From the NCBI GenBank assembly GCA_936920195.1, contig CAKZHE010000251.1:17318-81317 (forward strand): 64,000 nucleotides of DNA. The letters are read 5' to 3'. A program made the position numbers and the translations under genes. This document shows, one piece after another, positions 34,683 to 43,609 of this stretch. The notes beneath the pieces were generated by a model. That model was not told where the DNA came from and did not search any database. It saw only the letters and a list, made by a program, of their open reading frames with translations. Numbering within the stretch: position 1 is the stretch's first letter; each line of letters starts with the position of its first letter. The stretch comes from an uncultured cyanobacterium. Its GTDB lineage: Bacteria > Cyanobacteriota > Cyanobacteriia > Cyanobacteriales > FACHB-T130.

Positions 34683-35972
34683 GTGACAGCACTAGATGCC
34701 AACTTTATATTAGGAGTACCTCCAAAAAATATATCTGATAATAGTAGCCTTAATGGTCATGAAATCACTGATATAGTCCTAGCTGCTGCTAATTTTAAAG
34801 GTCATAATCTGCGCGGGGCAGACCTAAAAGGGAAAGACCTCAAAGGTGCAGATTTTCAAGGAGCCAACCTCAGCGAAGCTAATCTTAGCTATGCAGATAT
34901 GATTGAGGCGACACTAATTGCTGCTAATCTGTCTTGGGCAAATTTGAGTGGAGCCTGCCTAAATTTAGCCCACCTGAGTGCGGCGGACTTGAAATGGGCT
35001 GACTTGAGATGGGCAAATTTAGTCGGAGCGGATCTCACTTCCGCTGATTTGAGATCGGCAAATCTCAAAAAAGCTAATCTTGTGGGAGCGAATTTAGAAT
35101 TAGCCCAGATGTCTGGGGCTAATTTAGTCGGAGCCGATTTGAGTGCGGCTAATTTGACTGGGACAAATTTACGAAAAGCTGTTTATAATCAAACCACTAA
35201 GTTTACAGAAGGAATTAGTCTGCGAGAATTAGGAGCGTTCTTAATTGCCCCCCATGTTTCTTTATCAGGAGTCGATCTAAGCGAAGCAGATCTGAGCAGT
35301 GCCGAATTGAAATCTGCCGATCTCAGTGCTGCTAATTTGAGTAAAACTAATTTAGTTGGGGCTAGCTTAGAAAATGCTCACCTTGCTGGGGCGAATTTAA
35401 TTGATGCTGATTTGAGCAAAGCTAATTTAAGATTAACTGTGTTTAGAAAAGCTGTTTATAGTAAAAAAACTAGGTTTCCTGATGGCTTCGATCCTAGAGA
35501 AGTGGGAGCTTATTTGATTGCTCCTGAAGCGGTTTTAGTGGGGGTAAATTTAAGCGGAGTAGATCTGAGTGGAGCCAATTTGAGAGCATCCGATCTGAGG
35601 GAAGCTAATTTTAGTAAGGTGGTGCTACGTGGGGTAGATTTGACCAAAGCTAATATGAGAAAGATTAACTTAGAAGGTGCTAATCTGAGCGATGCTGACC
35701 TGCGGGGAGTAGATATGACGGGGGCGAATTTACAAGATACTTATTTGCATCAGGCGGATCTCAGGAATGTTGATTTTACTAAAGCGGTTTTGCAAGGGGC
35801 TAATCTGATTGGGGCAGATTTGCGGGGCGCGGATTTGACTAAAACTGATTTGACGGGAGCTAATTTGAGTGGGGCAGATTTGAGTCAGGTAGACTTGAAA
35901 AGGGCTGTGTTGACAAATACCAATCTGACGGGAGCTGATTTGAGTGGTGCGATGTTGCCAGAGGGGTTTTGA
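34683..35972 (+). CDS. pentapeptide repeat protein
   Basis: 429 residues, GTG start with GGAGGGG just upstream. Almost the whole protein is A(D/N)LXX pentapeptides, forming a right-handed quadrilateral beta helix. The repeat is interrupted twice by about 35-residue inserts that resemble each other (AVYNQTTKFTEGISLRELGAFLIAP and AVYSKKTRFPDGFDPREVGAYLIAP, written here as family patterns). There is no signal peptide or enzymatic domain. Roles of these proteins vary and cannot be assigned. Confidence 0.93.
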   Translation: MTALDANFILGVPPKNISDNSSLNGHEITDIVLAAANFKGHNLRGADLKGKDLKGADFQGANLSEANLSYADMIEATLIAANLSWANLSGACLNLAHLSAADLKWADLRWANLVGADLTSADLRSANLKKANLVGANLELAQMSGANLVGADLSAANLTGTNLRKAVYNQTTKFTEGISLRELGAFLIAPHVSLSGVDLSEADLSSAELKSADLSAANLSKTNLVGASLENAHLAGANLIDADLSKANLRLTVFRKAVYSKKTRFPDGFDPREVGAYLIAPEAVLVGVNLSGVDLSGANLRASDLREANFSKVVLRGVDLTKANMRKINLEGANLSDADLRGVDMTGANLQDTYLHQADLRNVDFTKAVLQGANLIGADLRGADLTKTDLTGANLSGADLSQVDLKRAVLTNTNLTGADLSGAMLPEGF

Positions 35973-36201
35973 AATGGGCGATCGCTTTCTCCCAAAATAC
36001 CTCTGTTCGCAACCCTTGAATCCTAGTCAGCGCGATCGCCGAACTAATTATCTTTGATAAACTATATTCCTGTATGGGCATATAGATTATTAGTTAGCTC
36101 AATATATTAATTTTTGTAAACCTATTGACTTTGTTAAATTGTGAATTTAGTATCGTGATGGCAAATTAGCCAAGTTTTTTAATAATAGGAAGGATCGCGC
36201 C

Positions 36202-37275
36202 ATGAGCATTAAACTAAGATTCCGACCAATTTCATTTAGCTGGGTGGCAGTACATCCAGAGCCAAAAGGGGTGATTCAATTCATTGCCGGGGCATTTTTT
36301 GGTACATTTGTTCCTAATCTTTTTTATCGCAATCTACTCCACTTTTTGTTCGAACAAGGTTATACAATCGTTTTACTACCCTACGACTTTACCTTCAACC
36401 ATCTGAAAGAAGCTAGTTTTTTGATGGAAGAACAGTACCGGATCATTCCGGAAATTATTAGAATTGCTAAATTTGCAGGCTATCAATACGAAGTTTATTT
36501 TCAACAAAGGAACTTTTCTTGGATTGGTCATAGCCTGGGTTGCAAATATATTGCCCTTTTGGAAGCACTGAGTAGTATATTCAGTATGGAAAAAATTCGT
36601 TCAGTAAAGAAACTCCAAATAGCCAACGAAGAATTATTAGCATCTTCCCCCGCAGATGACAAAAAATGGATTGACCAAATTCTCTCTAAGGCAGAAATTA
36701 AATGGATTAGTTCAGAAGAAATTAACGATCTCATCCAAGAAGTCAAAAAGACAGCTAATCAATCATTAAAATTAACTCGGTTTTATTTGCAAGATGAAGA
36801 TACTGATTCCTTTGAAACCGACAATTTTGTATTCTATAATTGGTTTATCAACGACCAAGCTTCTATTTTGTTAGCTCCGGCAATTACCGATACAGATGCA
36901 GCAATTCAGCCAAAGTTTTTGGCAGACTTTATTGATAGATTGGGGTTAGGAGTAAAGCCGACAAGGGATCAAACCTTTGAGTTAATTCAAAAAAATAACT
37001 TGTTTACTCTCATGGGTTTAGTCGCTTTTAAGTCCGATAACATTGCGAAATCAACAGTGGAAGAATTAGCCAAGCTCAAAAAACCATTGCCAGAATACCA
37101 GGAAACCCTCCCCGGCGGTCATTTAAAGCCTTTGGGGATTAGGTTATATAATCATTGCGTTCTGAATATCTTTGACAAACCTTGGCTGGAATCAGTTCAA
37201 GCTCGTAATGCAGCCCTTGAGCAGCATATTATTAATTTGCTCGTAAAGGTGAAAGATCTTTTGCCCAAGGTATGA
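36202..37275 (+). CDS. DUF1350 family protein (alpha/beta-hydrolase-like)
   Basis: 357 residues. Family blocks visible are WVAVHPEPKGVIQFIAGAFFGT.P..FYR, LLHFLFEQGYTIVLLPYDFTFNH and SWIGHSLGCKYIALLE, the last a nucleophile elbow (G-H-S-L-G). DUF1350 proteins occur in cyanobacteria and plastids and have an alpha/beta-hydrolase-like fold; function unknown. The middle (about 130-215) is longer and more charged than I expect for short members. GGAAGGATC lies upstream of the ATG. Confidence 0.85.
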   Translation: MSIKLRFRPISFSWVAVHPEPKGVIQFIAGAFFGTFVPNLFYRNLLHFLFEQGYTIVLLPYDFTFNHLKEASFLMEEQYRIIPEIIRIAKFAGYQYEVYFQQRNFSWIGHSLGCKYIALLEALSSIFSMEKIRSVKKLQIANEELLASSPADDKKWIDQILSKAEIKWISSEEINDLIQEVKKTANQSLKLTRFYLQDEDTDSFETDNFVFYNWFINDQASILLAPAITDTDAAIQPKFLADFIDRLGLGVKPTRDQTFELIQKNNLFTLMGLVAFKSDNIAKSTVEELAKLKKPLPEYQETLPGGHLKPLGIRLYNHCVLNIFDKPWLESVQARNAALEQHIINLLVKVKDLLPKV

Positions 37276-37296
37276 TAGTCAATGGAGGAATTGCTT

Positions 37297-37330
37297 TCAG
37301 GCAGTTTCTGATCGATCAGAAACTGCCTGA
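37297..37330. terminator. 34-bp perfect palindrome after the DUF1350 gene
   Basis: 17+17 perfect inverted repeat with arms beginning TCAGGCAGTTTCTGATC, starting 22 bases after the DUF1350 stop. It would form a long hairpin in RNA. There is no T-run directly after it, so it may act as a processing or stability element rather than a simple terminator. Confidence 0.6.
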
Positions 37331-37344
37331 ACAAAAAGCCCCTA

Positions 37345-37416
37345 AAAAAGCACAAAGTCAACAGCCTAAGCAGAGCCTCTCAATCGGCATTCCCAGGCAG
37401 AGCCTGGGAACGAGTA
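37345..37416. repeat. dispersed repeat (CACAAAGTCAACAGCC / CCCAGGCAGAGCCTGGGAACGAG)
   Basis: Module shared with 24353-24396 (CACAAAGTCAACAGCCTA, CAGAGCCT). It contains the hairpin CCCAGGCAGAGCCTGGG. Related pieces lie at 10908-10984 and 56422-56488. Confidence 0.7.
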
Positions 37417-37472
37417 AAAACCTAACTACAAACCTCGTTAATGTCAAATAGAATCTATGGGGAGTATTGCGA

Positions 37473-37895
37473 GTGAATGCCGCTGAACAAGCCACAAACA
37501 TTAAATTCGCCAGTAAAATTGCCAGCATTGTTAATTTGTTTCGATTGGAATTTCCTGATGCCAAAGCTGATTTAAAGCCCTGGATGAATGACCCCGATAC
37601 AAAAGAATTAGTCGATCCAGATTCGATTGATATCGGCTTTCATTTTCCCGGCAGAAGCCGATTATTTCAAAGTCGCAGCATCCTCTTGCAAATTCGCTTG
37701 TCCAAAAGCGATCTCTATGGTTCTTGGCGAGCAATTGGCGTTGAATTAGCGGGATTTGACCATACAGGAAAGCAATGGTGGCTGTCTACTGTTGATGATT
37801 GGAGTTTTATCGGGGTGTCGCAACCAGTTACCGATGTGGCAGCAAAACTGAAACATTTTTGTCGGCAAACCTATGAAGTTTTTAATGGCGATTAG
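37473..37895 (+). CDS. conserved hypothetical protein
   Basis: 140 residues from GTG 37473, preceded by GGGGAG at 8 bases; a TTG at 37467 is too close to that ribosome-binding site. It is soluble, with no membrane segment. Recognisable stretches are DIGFHFPGRSRLFQSRSILLQIRLS and HTGKQWWLSTVDDWSF. I do not recognise a characterised family. It is transcribed alone between a repeat-rich gap and the convergent SemiSWEET gene. Confidence 0.7.
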   Translation: MNAAEQATNIKFASKIASIVNLFRLEFPDAKADLKPWMNDPDTKELVDPDSIDIGFHFPGRSRLFQSRSILLQIRLSKSDLYGSWRAIGVELAGFDHTGKQWWLSTVDDWSFIGVSQPVTDVAAKLKHFCRQTYEVFNGD

Positions 37896-37901
37896 GAGTA
37901 T

Positions 37902-38159
37902 TTAACTTTTATACCTGATTTTCAAACTCAAAATGATCCCATTCAAAATCAAGGTGACTAAATTGGCCAAAATAATCGGTAAGGCTTGCAAATACAGGCC
38001 GTAAATCAACCACAAAAATACCCCGATGTTGAAAGTTATCAACATTCCTAGGGAAAAATCCTTGGCTGATTTGGTTTGCCAAGTTTTGATGACCTGGGGT
38101 AAAAAAGCAATGGTAGTAAAAACTCCTGCCACTAAACCTAAAATATTAATCCAATCCAT
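37902..38159 (-). CDS. SemiSWEET sugar transporter
   Basis: 85 residues from ATG 38159 (MDWINILG), the usual SemiSWEET length; the frame extends to 38204 but would overlap the preceding gene. It has three membrane helices with the family motifs ITFLPQ-like (TTIAFLPQVIKTWQTKSAKDFS) and GVFLWLIYG. SemiSWEETs dimerise to form a sugar pore. The gene lies just downstream of the VTE6-like gene on the same strand. Confidence 0.92.
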   Translation of the reverse strand: MDWINILGLVAGVFTTIAFLPQVIKTWQTKSAKDFSLGMLITFNIGVFLWLIYGLYLQALPIILANLVTLILNGIILSLKIRYKS

Positions 38160-38185
38160 GTTTTGACTAATTATGCTAAAAGATT

Positions 38186-38980
38186 TCAGGTTGCCCAATG
38201 CCATATTAGGGCAAGGAGAATGGCAGCGATCGCGCCAATCACAGTATTAATAATATTCACGACTTCGTTGGTTAACCAGTCAAATTTGGTTTGTAAAGTT
38301 GCCCCAATCAAGCTTTCTAAATTGGTGGCAATTAAAGCGGCGATCGCGCACCAAATTATCCCCAAGCCATCAATTAAACCCACCGCCCAGGCAATGAGGG
38401 CGATCGCTATTGATGCCACCACTCCCGCCAAAGTTCCCTCTAAGCTGACTGCGCCTTCCGTGCCGCGTGGCACAGCTTGCCAAGTGGTAATCAGATAGGT
38501 ACGCTGTCCATATGCTTTCCCAACTTCGCTGGCACAGGTATCAGAGAGTTTGGTACTCAGGCTGGCGGTATAGCCCAACAAGAGTAAAGCTCGCAGTTGA
38601 GGATCGGGAAAAATCAGCACGCCCAAGGCGCAAATTGTGCCTGCTAAAGCTGAACCCCAAACATTTTCTGGTCCCCTGGCTCCCGATCTTTTTTCAGCAA
38701 TGCCTTGAGCAACTTTTTGCTCCCAACCAATCCGAGTGGCGCTGGAGCCAACTAAAAAATAAAACATCACGACTAAGTAACCTTGCCAACCGAGGATGCC
38801 CCAGATCGTTACCCCTAAAAACCAGGCGTGGAGCAATCCGGCGGGGGTAAGCAGCTTTTTGGGGGCAAACCAAGCGATCGCGGCTAAAAAGGAATTGAGG
38901 GCGATCGCAATTATCCAAGGATTGAACAGAATTGTCGGCGATAACCAGGTAAAAGAGTTAGACATCGTAGATTTGCTCAA
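38186..38980 (-). CDS. DUF92/TIGR00297 membrane protein (VTE6-like)
   Basis: 264 residues with about six membrane segments. Conserved blocks are KLLTPAGLLHAWFLG, YFLVGSSATRIGWEQK, GRGPENVWGSA-like (GARGPENVWGSALAG), LSDTCASEVGKAYG and PRGTEGAVSLEGTLAG. Plant VTE6 in this family phosphorylates phytyl-phosphate to phytyl-diphosphate for tocopherol and phylloquinone synthesis. A similar prenyl-salvage role is likely but unproven here. Confidence 0.88.
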   Translation of the reverse strand: MSKSTMSNSFTWLSPTILFNPWIIAIALNSFLAAIAWFAPKKLLTPAGLLHAWFLGVTIWGILGWQGYLVVMFYFLVGSSATRIGWEQKVAQGIAEKRSGARGPENVWGSALAGTICALGVLIFPDPQLRALLLLGYTASLSTKLSDTCASEVGKAYGQRTYLITTWQAVPRGTEGAVSLEGTLAGVVASIAIALIAWAVGLIDGLGIIWCAIAALIATNLESLIGATLQTKFDWLTNEVVNIINTVIGAIAAILLALIWHWAT

Positions 38981-38994
38981 ATATCAAAGTAGCC

Positions 38995-39426
38995 ATGAAT
39001 CAAGTTTTATTCCATCTTGCCTTTCCTGTCACCGATCTTGCCCAAACCAAAACCTTTTATGGGGAGGGGTTGGGTTGCGAATTTGGGCGGGAAAACCAGT
39101 ATTCCCTAGTTCTCAATCTCTATGGGCATCAAATCGTTGCCCATTTGACAAAGGAACCCCTAACTCCCCAAAAAACCATTTATCCCCGCCATTTTGGGTT
39201 AATTTTCACCGCTGCCGCCGATTGGGAAGCCTTGCTTACCAGAGCCAAACGGCAAAATTTACCCTTTCGGGAAGAACCTTTTCTGCGCTTTGCGGATTTG
39301 CTGATTGAGCATCGCACCTTCTTTTTGGAAGATCCTTTTCACAACTTGCTGGAATTTAAGTTATATCGCTATCCCGAAGCGATTTTTGGGGGGCGGGAAT
39401 ATGCCCAGGTGGGCGATAGGGTTTAA
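38995..39426 (+). CDS. VOC family (glyoxalase-fold) protein
   Basis: 143 residues. It follows the vicinal-oxygen-chelate pattern: FHLAFPVTDLAQTKTFYGEGLGCEFGR, later RHFGLIF and FFLEDPFHNLLEFKLY. Metal ligands would be the first His, the mid His and the terminal Glu. The substrate is unknown; such proteins include dioxygenases and lyases. The last 71 bases overlap the convergent lipase gene. Confidence 0.85.
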   Translation: MNQVLFHLAFPVTDLAQTKTFYGEGLGCEFGRENQYSLVLNLYGHQIVAHLTKEPLTPQKTIYPRHFGLIFTAAADWEALLTRAKRQNLPFREEPFLRFADLLIEHRTFFLEDPFHNLLEFKLYRYPEAIFGGREYAQVGDRV

Positions 39427-40021
39427 GGGGTTGTCTCAGCGCCGCTGCCACCGCCTGCAAACTTTGAGCATCCTGCACCATCATCGCATGGGCAAAAACC
39501 CGCACCTGAATATTTTCGGCCTCTGGCATTTCGGAACTATTGGCTGGGACAATAATAAAATCCCAAGGTGTCCAAATTGAAGTGAAGTTTACCTGCCGCA
39601 ACCTTCCGGCATCGCGATTTAAATCCTGTAAAAAAGCACTTTGTGGACGCATTTGTTCAGTACCAATTCCCGGTAACAAATGCGCCATTTTTGTGCCGTG
39701 ATGGGGGGCAGAAATGGTAATGAAGCGCCCAATCCGATCAATTCCTCCTAAGCGTTGCAGATAGTAGCGAGAAACAATTGCCCCCATACTAAAGCCTACT
39801 AAATCGATGGGTTGATGGGGGTCAAAATTTTGATGAATATACGCCGCCACTTCTTCAGCTAATGAATCTAAACCTATTTCTCCTAGATTAGATTTCAGAT
39901 TCGGAGTCCAAACCTGCCAACCTTCTTGATTGAGGTAAGTTGCCATTGTCCGAAATACGCCAGCTTTTCTAAAAATGCCGTGAATCAGCAGCACTGGATT
40001 GCGGTTTTTCACTGTTTCCAT
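39356..40021 (-). CDS. alpha/beta-hydrolase (lipase-like)
   Basis: 221 residues. The oxyanion loop VLLIHGIFRKAG and nucleophile elbow VGFSMGAIVSRYYLQ are clear, as is APHHGTK, typical of class 2 lipases and esterases. The catalytic His is likely in VFAHAMM near the C-terminus. There is no signal peptide, so a cytoplasmic esterase or lipase is likely. The convergent overlap with the VOC gene is 71 bases. Confidence 0.88.
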   Translation of the reverse strand: METVKNRNPVLLIHGIFRKAGVFRTMATYLNQEGWQVWTPNLKSNLGEIGLDSLAEEVAAYIHQNFDPHQPIDLVGFSMGAIVSRYYLQRLGGIDRIGRFITISAPHHGTKMAHLLPGIGTEQMRPQSAFLQDLNRDAGRLRQVNFTSIWTPWDFIIVPANSSEMPEAENIQVRVFAHAMMVQDAQSLQAVAAALRQPLKPYRPPGHIPAPQKSLRDSDIT

Positions 40022-40122
40022 TTCAACACCGTCTTTATTTGTCAGTTGTTCAGTAGGGTGCGTTACGCTGGCGCTAACGCACCATCAACGCTAAATCTAG
40101 AGACATTACAGAGTAAAATTGT

Positions 40123-40851
40123 TTATTGACGACGATACCATTGAGCAATTTGCTGAGGAGAAACACCTACAAAGTAGGCAATAATTATCAGTTGATTAAT
40201 TAAGGTGGTTTTCCACACGCCTAGTTTTTGCCACCTCCGCGCCGAAGTTACCACTGGTAAAGGAATGATGGCGATTTTTCCGCGTTTCTGCGATCGCTGC
40301 ATGATCTCAAAATCTTCCATAATGGGTAAATTGGCAAATCCCCCCAATGCCCAAAAAGTTTTGGTTTTTAAAAACATCCCCTGATCTCCATAGGGGAGGG
40401 AAAAAAAGCGCGATCGCCAATTCACTAAGTTCTCTATAATTCGGAAAATCCAGCGGGAATTATCAATTTTTAACTCAAAGGCTCCCACAACCAACTGAGA
40501 ATTATTCTTTAAGGTTTGCCGAATGGCAGTATCAAAACCCCCAGGTAAATGAGTATCAGCATGGAGAAACAATAAAATCTCCCCCGTTGCCATTTTAGCT
40601 CCGGCATTCATTTGGTTAGCTCGCCCCGGAGCCGATGATAAAGTTTGGATTGGTAAGGATTGGGCAATGGCAACAGTTTGATCTTGACTGCCGCCATCAA
40701 CTACAATAATTTCAACATCATGGCCTTGCTGAACTAATTGAATCGTTGTCGTCAAATTTGCCGCTTCATTTAAAGTAGGGATAATAATTGAGATTTTATC
40801 CAAATTTTTATCTCTTGATTTTGGTTGAAAATACTGCAATTTGCTATTCAA
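40123..40851 (-). CDS. family 2 glycosyltransferase (TIGR04283 type)
   Basis: 242 residues. Start of the GT-A fold: ISIIIPTLNEAANL, EIIVVDGGSQDQT, APGRANQMNAGAKMATGEILLFLHADTHLP, then LPYGDQGMFLKT and PIMEDFEIMQRSQKRGKI. These fit the group associated with arsenosugar biosynthesis, though no other arsenosugar gene is adjacent. The ATG lies within the last 8 bases of the WG-repeat gene, so translation is coupled to it. Confidence 0.88.
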   Translation of the reverse strand: MNSKLQYFQPKSRDKNLDKISIIIPTLNEAANLTTTIQLVQQGHDVEIIVVDGGSQDQTVAIAQSLPIQTLSSAPGRANQMNAGAKMATGEILLFLHADTHLPGGFDTAIRQTLKNNSQLVVGAFELKIDNSRWIFRIIENLVNWRSRFFSLPYGDQGMFLKTKTFWALGGFANLPIMEDFEIMQRSQKRGKIAIIPLPVVTSARRWQKLGVWKTTLINQLIIIAYFVGVSPQQIAQWYRRQ

Positions 40852-41971
40852 ATTGCGGTTTAATTATTATGCGACCTTTCCGGTCAATATAACCCCATTT
40901 ACCGTTAATTCTCACTCCGGCTAATCCATCGGAGAAGAAAGAATTATTTTCAAACTTAGATGGAATTACTTCCTTCCCAGATTTATCTATATAGCCCCAT
41001 TTTTCGCCTACTTTCACCTCTGCCAATCCCTCCGAAAAGACAGAAGCATTGTCAAATTGCGGCTTGATGACAAAATTACCAGTTTTGTCAATATAACCCC
41101 ATTTACCCTCAGCTACTACCCCTGCCAATCCTTCCACAAACCCAAAAGCATAATCAAATTGGGGTTTAATGACAATATTGCCAGATTTATCAACATATCC
41201 CCACTGATTATTTACTTGGACTGGAGCTAGTCCTTCTAGAAAGAGAAAAGTCCCCTCAAATTGCGGCTTGATGGTCAAATCACCTTGCTTGTTAATATAA
41301 CCCCAGCGGTTATTCACGCTAACGGCGGCTAATCCTTCAAAAAATGGCGAACTACTGTCAAATTGGGGCTTAATAGCTGTTCTACCGGATTTATCAACAT
41401 ATCCCCATTTTTTATTCACTTGCACTGCCGCCATTCCTTCTAAAAACGGCAACCCATTCTCAAATTGGGGTTTGAAAACAAAATCACCCTGTTTATTAAT
41501 ATACCCCCATTCCTCGCCCACTCTGACTAACGATAATCCCTCCAAAAAAGGATAAGCTAGATCGAATTTGGGTTGGATTTTAAAATTACCTTTTTTATCA
41601 ATAAATCCCCATTTGTCAGCAATACTAACGGCGGCTAGTCCTTCAAAAAAAGGAGAAATTGCATCAAACTTAGCGGCAATCTTAAAATTACCTTGCTTGT
41701 CGATATATCCCCATTTGTTGCCATCTCCTACGCCAGCTAATCCTTCCAGGAAAGGAGAGTAATCGTCAAAACCAAAGAAGATTTTGAGAAAGATATTACC
41801 GATGTTATTATTGGATGGGGATGCGGTTTGAGCGATTAAAGTTCTCAACGGCTTAGGAGTAGCGATAGCAGAACTTATACCAAAGTTTAAACTAACTACG
41901 GCGATCGCTGTCAGAATCGCCAAACCCATTAACTTAACGATTGGATTTGCCAGAATTTTTTTTAACAACAT
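40844..41971 (-). CDS. WG repeat protein, membrane-anchored or secreted
   Basis: 375 residues. An N-terminal hydrophobic segment (LMGLAILTAIAVVSLNFGISSA) serves as signal or anchor. The rest is nine WG repeats (KWGYIDK.GNF.I.P.F....F.EGLA), beta-hairpin modules likely used for binding. There is no catalytic domain. It is translationally coupled to the downstream glycosyltransferase, an unusual pairing. Confidence 0.92.
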   Translation of the reverse strand: MLLKKILANPIVKLMGLAILTAIAVVSLNFGISSAIATPKPLRTLIAQTASPSNNNIGNIFLKIFFGFDDYSPFLEGLAGVGDGNKWGYIDKQGNFKIAAKFDAISPFFEGLAAVSIADKWGFIDKKGNFKIQPKFDLAYPFLEGLSLVRVGEEWGYINKQGDFVFKPQFENGLPFLEGMAAVQVNKKWGYVDKSGRTAIKPQFDSSSPFFEGLAAVSVNNRWGYINKQGDLTIKPQFEGTFLFLEGLAPVQVNNQWGYVDKSGNIVIKPQFDYAFGFVEGLAGVVAEGKWGYIDKTGNFVIKPQFDNASVFSEGLAEVKVGEKWGYIDKSGKEVIPSKFENNSFFSDGLAGVRINGKWGYIDRKGRIIIKPQFE

Positions 41972-42012
41972 GATTTTCTCGGCGAATATTTTGACAAATT
42001 TAAAAGTTTGTA

Positions 42013-42058
42013 CTTGAGCCTCCCGAATTAGGGCTAAAGCCCAACTACAAACTTTTTT
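42013..42058. repeat. dispersed inverted repeat, second copy
   Basis: Reverse-oriented copy of the repeat at 19366-19420, with TTAGGGCTAAAGCCCAACTA. It lies between the thioredoxin/NHL and WG-repeat genes and may act as a transcript end. Confidence 0.6.
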
Positions 42059-43547
42059 ACAATCCCACTAATTCTACAGTAGATACAGTTAAGGTTGCCA
42101 AATCGACTTGACGAATCGCATGATTATTGGTATCTGCAATAAATAGGCGATCGCTCGTCACGCTCAATCCCCCCGGCTCAGAAAATTTAGTCTGGACTCC
42201 TTGACCATTTTGATGACCTGAAGTTCCATCCCCTAATATTGTTTCGCATTTGCCTGTTTGGGGATTAACTCGCTTAATTTTATGATTGTAGGTATCTGCC
42301 ACCCAGAGAAAATTTTGGGCATAGTCCACACCTAAACAGTGCTGCAATCGCACTTCAAACCCTTCATTATCAATATCACCAAAGCCAAATAATTCGCCAC
42401 TACCACAGACGGTTCTAACTTGGGGTTTTTCTCCCAATCCCACAGCCCGAATGGAACTAACTTCGCTATCTGCTACAAATAATTCTTGTCCATCGCTGGC
42501 AATGCCACTAGGTTGAGCAAAAGCTGCTTGAGTTAGGACATCATCAATACAAGCTTCTTGTCCATTACCTGCATAGGTTCTGATTCTACCCGTACCCAGA
42601 TACATTTCCCAAATTTGGTGAGAACCAGCCATAGCAATAAATAAAATATTGCCCTCTTTGGTTAAATCCCAAGGAGAATTTAAAGCTGTTTCCAAACCAT
42701 TCCCACTAGGAGGGCGAATTTGATAGGTTTGTTCCCCTGTTCCCGCAATAGTTTTGACTACTTGATTGTTAAAATCAATGGAGCGCAAAACATGATTTTC
42801 GGTATCAGCAACATAGAGTAATTGGTTGACAGCATCAAAAGCCATCCCTTGAGGGGCAAAAAATTGGGCTTCTGCAAAAGAACCATCTGTTAAACCAGAC
42901 TTGCCTGTGCCAATCACCTCTATCACTTTACCCGCCAGATTGCTGACGACAATCCGATGATGTCCAGAGTCGGAAATAAAAAGGCGATCGCTTTCTTCAT
43001 CTGCTAACACTTTACCTGGAAATGCCAAGGGAGTTGATAATGGCTGGCGCTGTTTTTCCAGAATAATGCTAATTTCCCCAGGATTAATGGTTCCCTTTTT
43101 GGTATGGTCTTGAATTACTTGTTCCACCAACCGATCTAATACTTCTCGGTTGCCTTCTCCGGCTACGTAACCAATTACATATCCTTCGGGATCAATTAAC
43201 ATCAAAGTAGGCCAAGCACGGACTGCGTATTGCTGCCAAACCTCAAAGCCGCTATCTACTAATACGGGATGTTCGACATCATAACGCAGTACCGCTTGCC
43301 GAATATTTTCAACTTCCTTTTCATTATCAAACTTAGCCGCATGAACGCCGATTACTGTCAAGTTATCTGGATATTTTTGTTCCAAATACTTTAAATCTGG
43401 CAAAATGTGCAGACAGTTAATACAGCAATAAGTCCAAAAATCCAGAATCACCACTCGCCCTTTTAATTCTTTCAGAGAAAGTGGTTTTTCTGTATTTAGC
43501 CAAGGTTGATCTTGAGGAAGTTCCGGCGCTCGTACCCTGGGGGTCAT
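42057..43547 (-). CDS. thioredoxin-NHL repeat protein (NHLRC2-like)
   Basis: 496 residues. Residues about 10-145 are a thioredoxin/TlpA-like domain with a CxxC in FWTYCCINCLHILPDL and the cis-Pro region AWPTLMLID. The rest is an NHL beta-propeller (ISDSGHHRIVV, VADTENHVLRSI, VADTYNHKIKRV, IADTNNHAIRQV). It has no signal peptide, so it is probably cytoplasmic. AGGAG lies 7 bases before the ATG. The function of this architecture is not established. Confidence 0.9.
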   Translation of the reverse strand: MTPRVRAPELPQDQPWLNTEKPLSLKELKGRVVILDFWTYCCINCLHILPDLKYLEQKYPDNLTVIGVHAAKFDNEKEVENIRQAVLRYDVEHPVLVDSGFEVWQQYAVRAWPTLMLIDPEGYVIGYVAGEGNREVLDRLVEQVIQDHTKKGTINPGEISIILEKQRQPLSTPLAFPGKVLADEESDRLFISDSGHHRIVVSNLAGKVIEVIGTGKSGLTDGSFAEAQFFAPQGMAFDAVNQLLYVADTENHVLRSIDFNNQVVKTIAGTGEQTYQIRPPSGNGLETALNSPWDLTKEGNILFIAMAGSHQIWEMYLGTGRIRTYAGNGQEACIDDVLTQAAFAQPSGIASDGQELFVADSEVSSIRAVGLGEKPQVRTVCGSGELFGFGDIDNEGFEVRLQHCLGVDYAQNFLWVADTYNHKIKRVNPQTGKCETILGDGTSGHQNGQGVQTKFSEPGGLSVTSDRLFIADTNNHAIRQVDLATLTVSTVELVGL

Positions 43548-43609
43548 TAGAGTCTCCTTTTTGCGCGATCGCGCAGATTTTTAGAAGCGGATAGAACAGC
43601 TATATTTTC

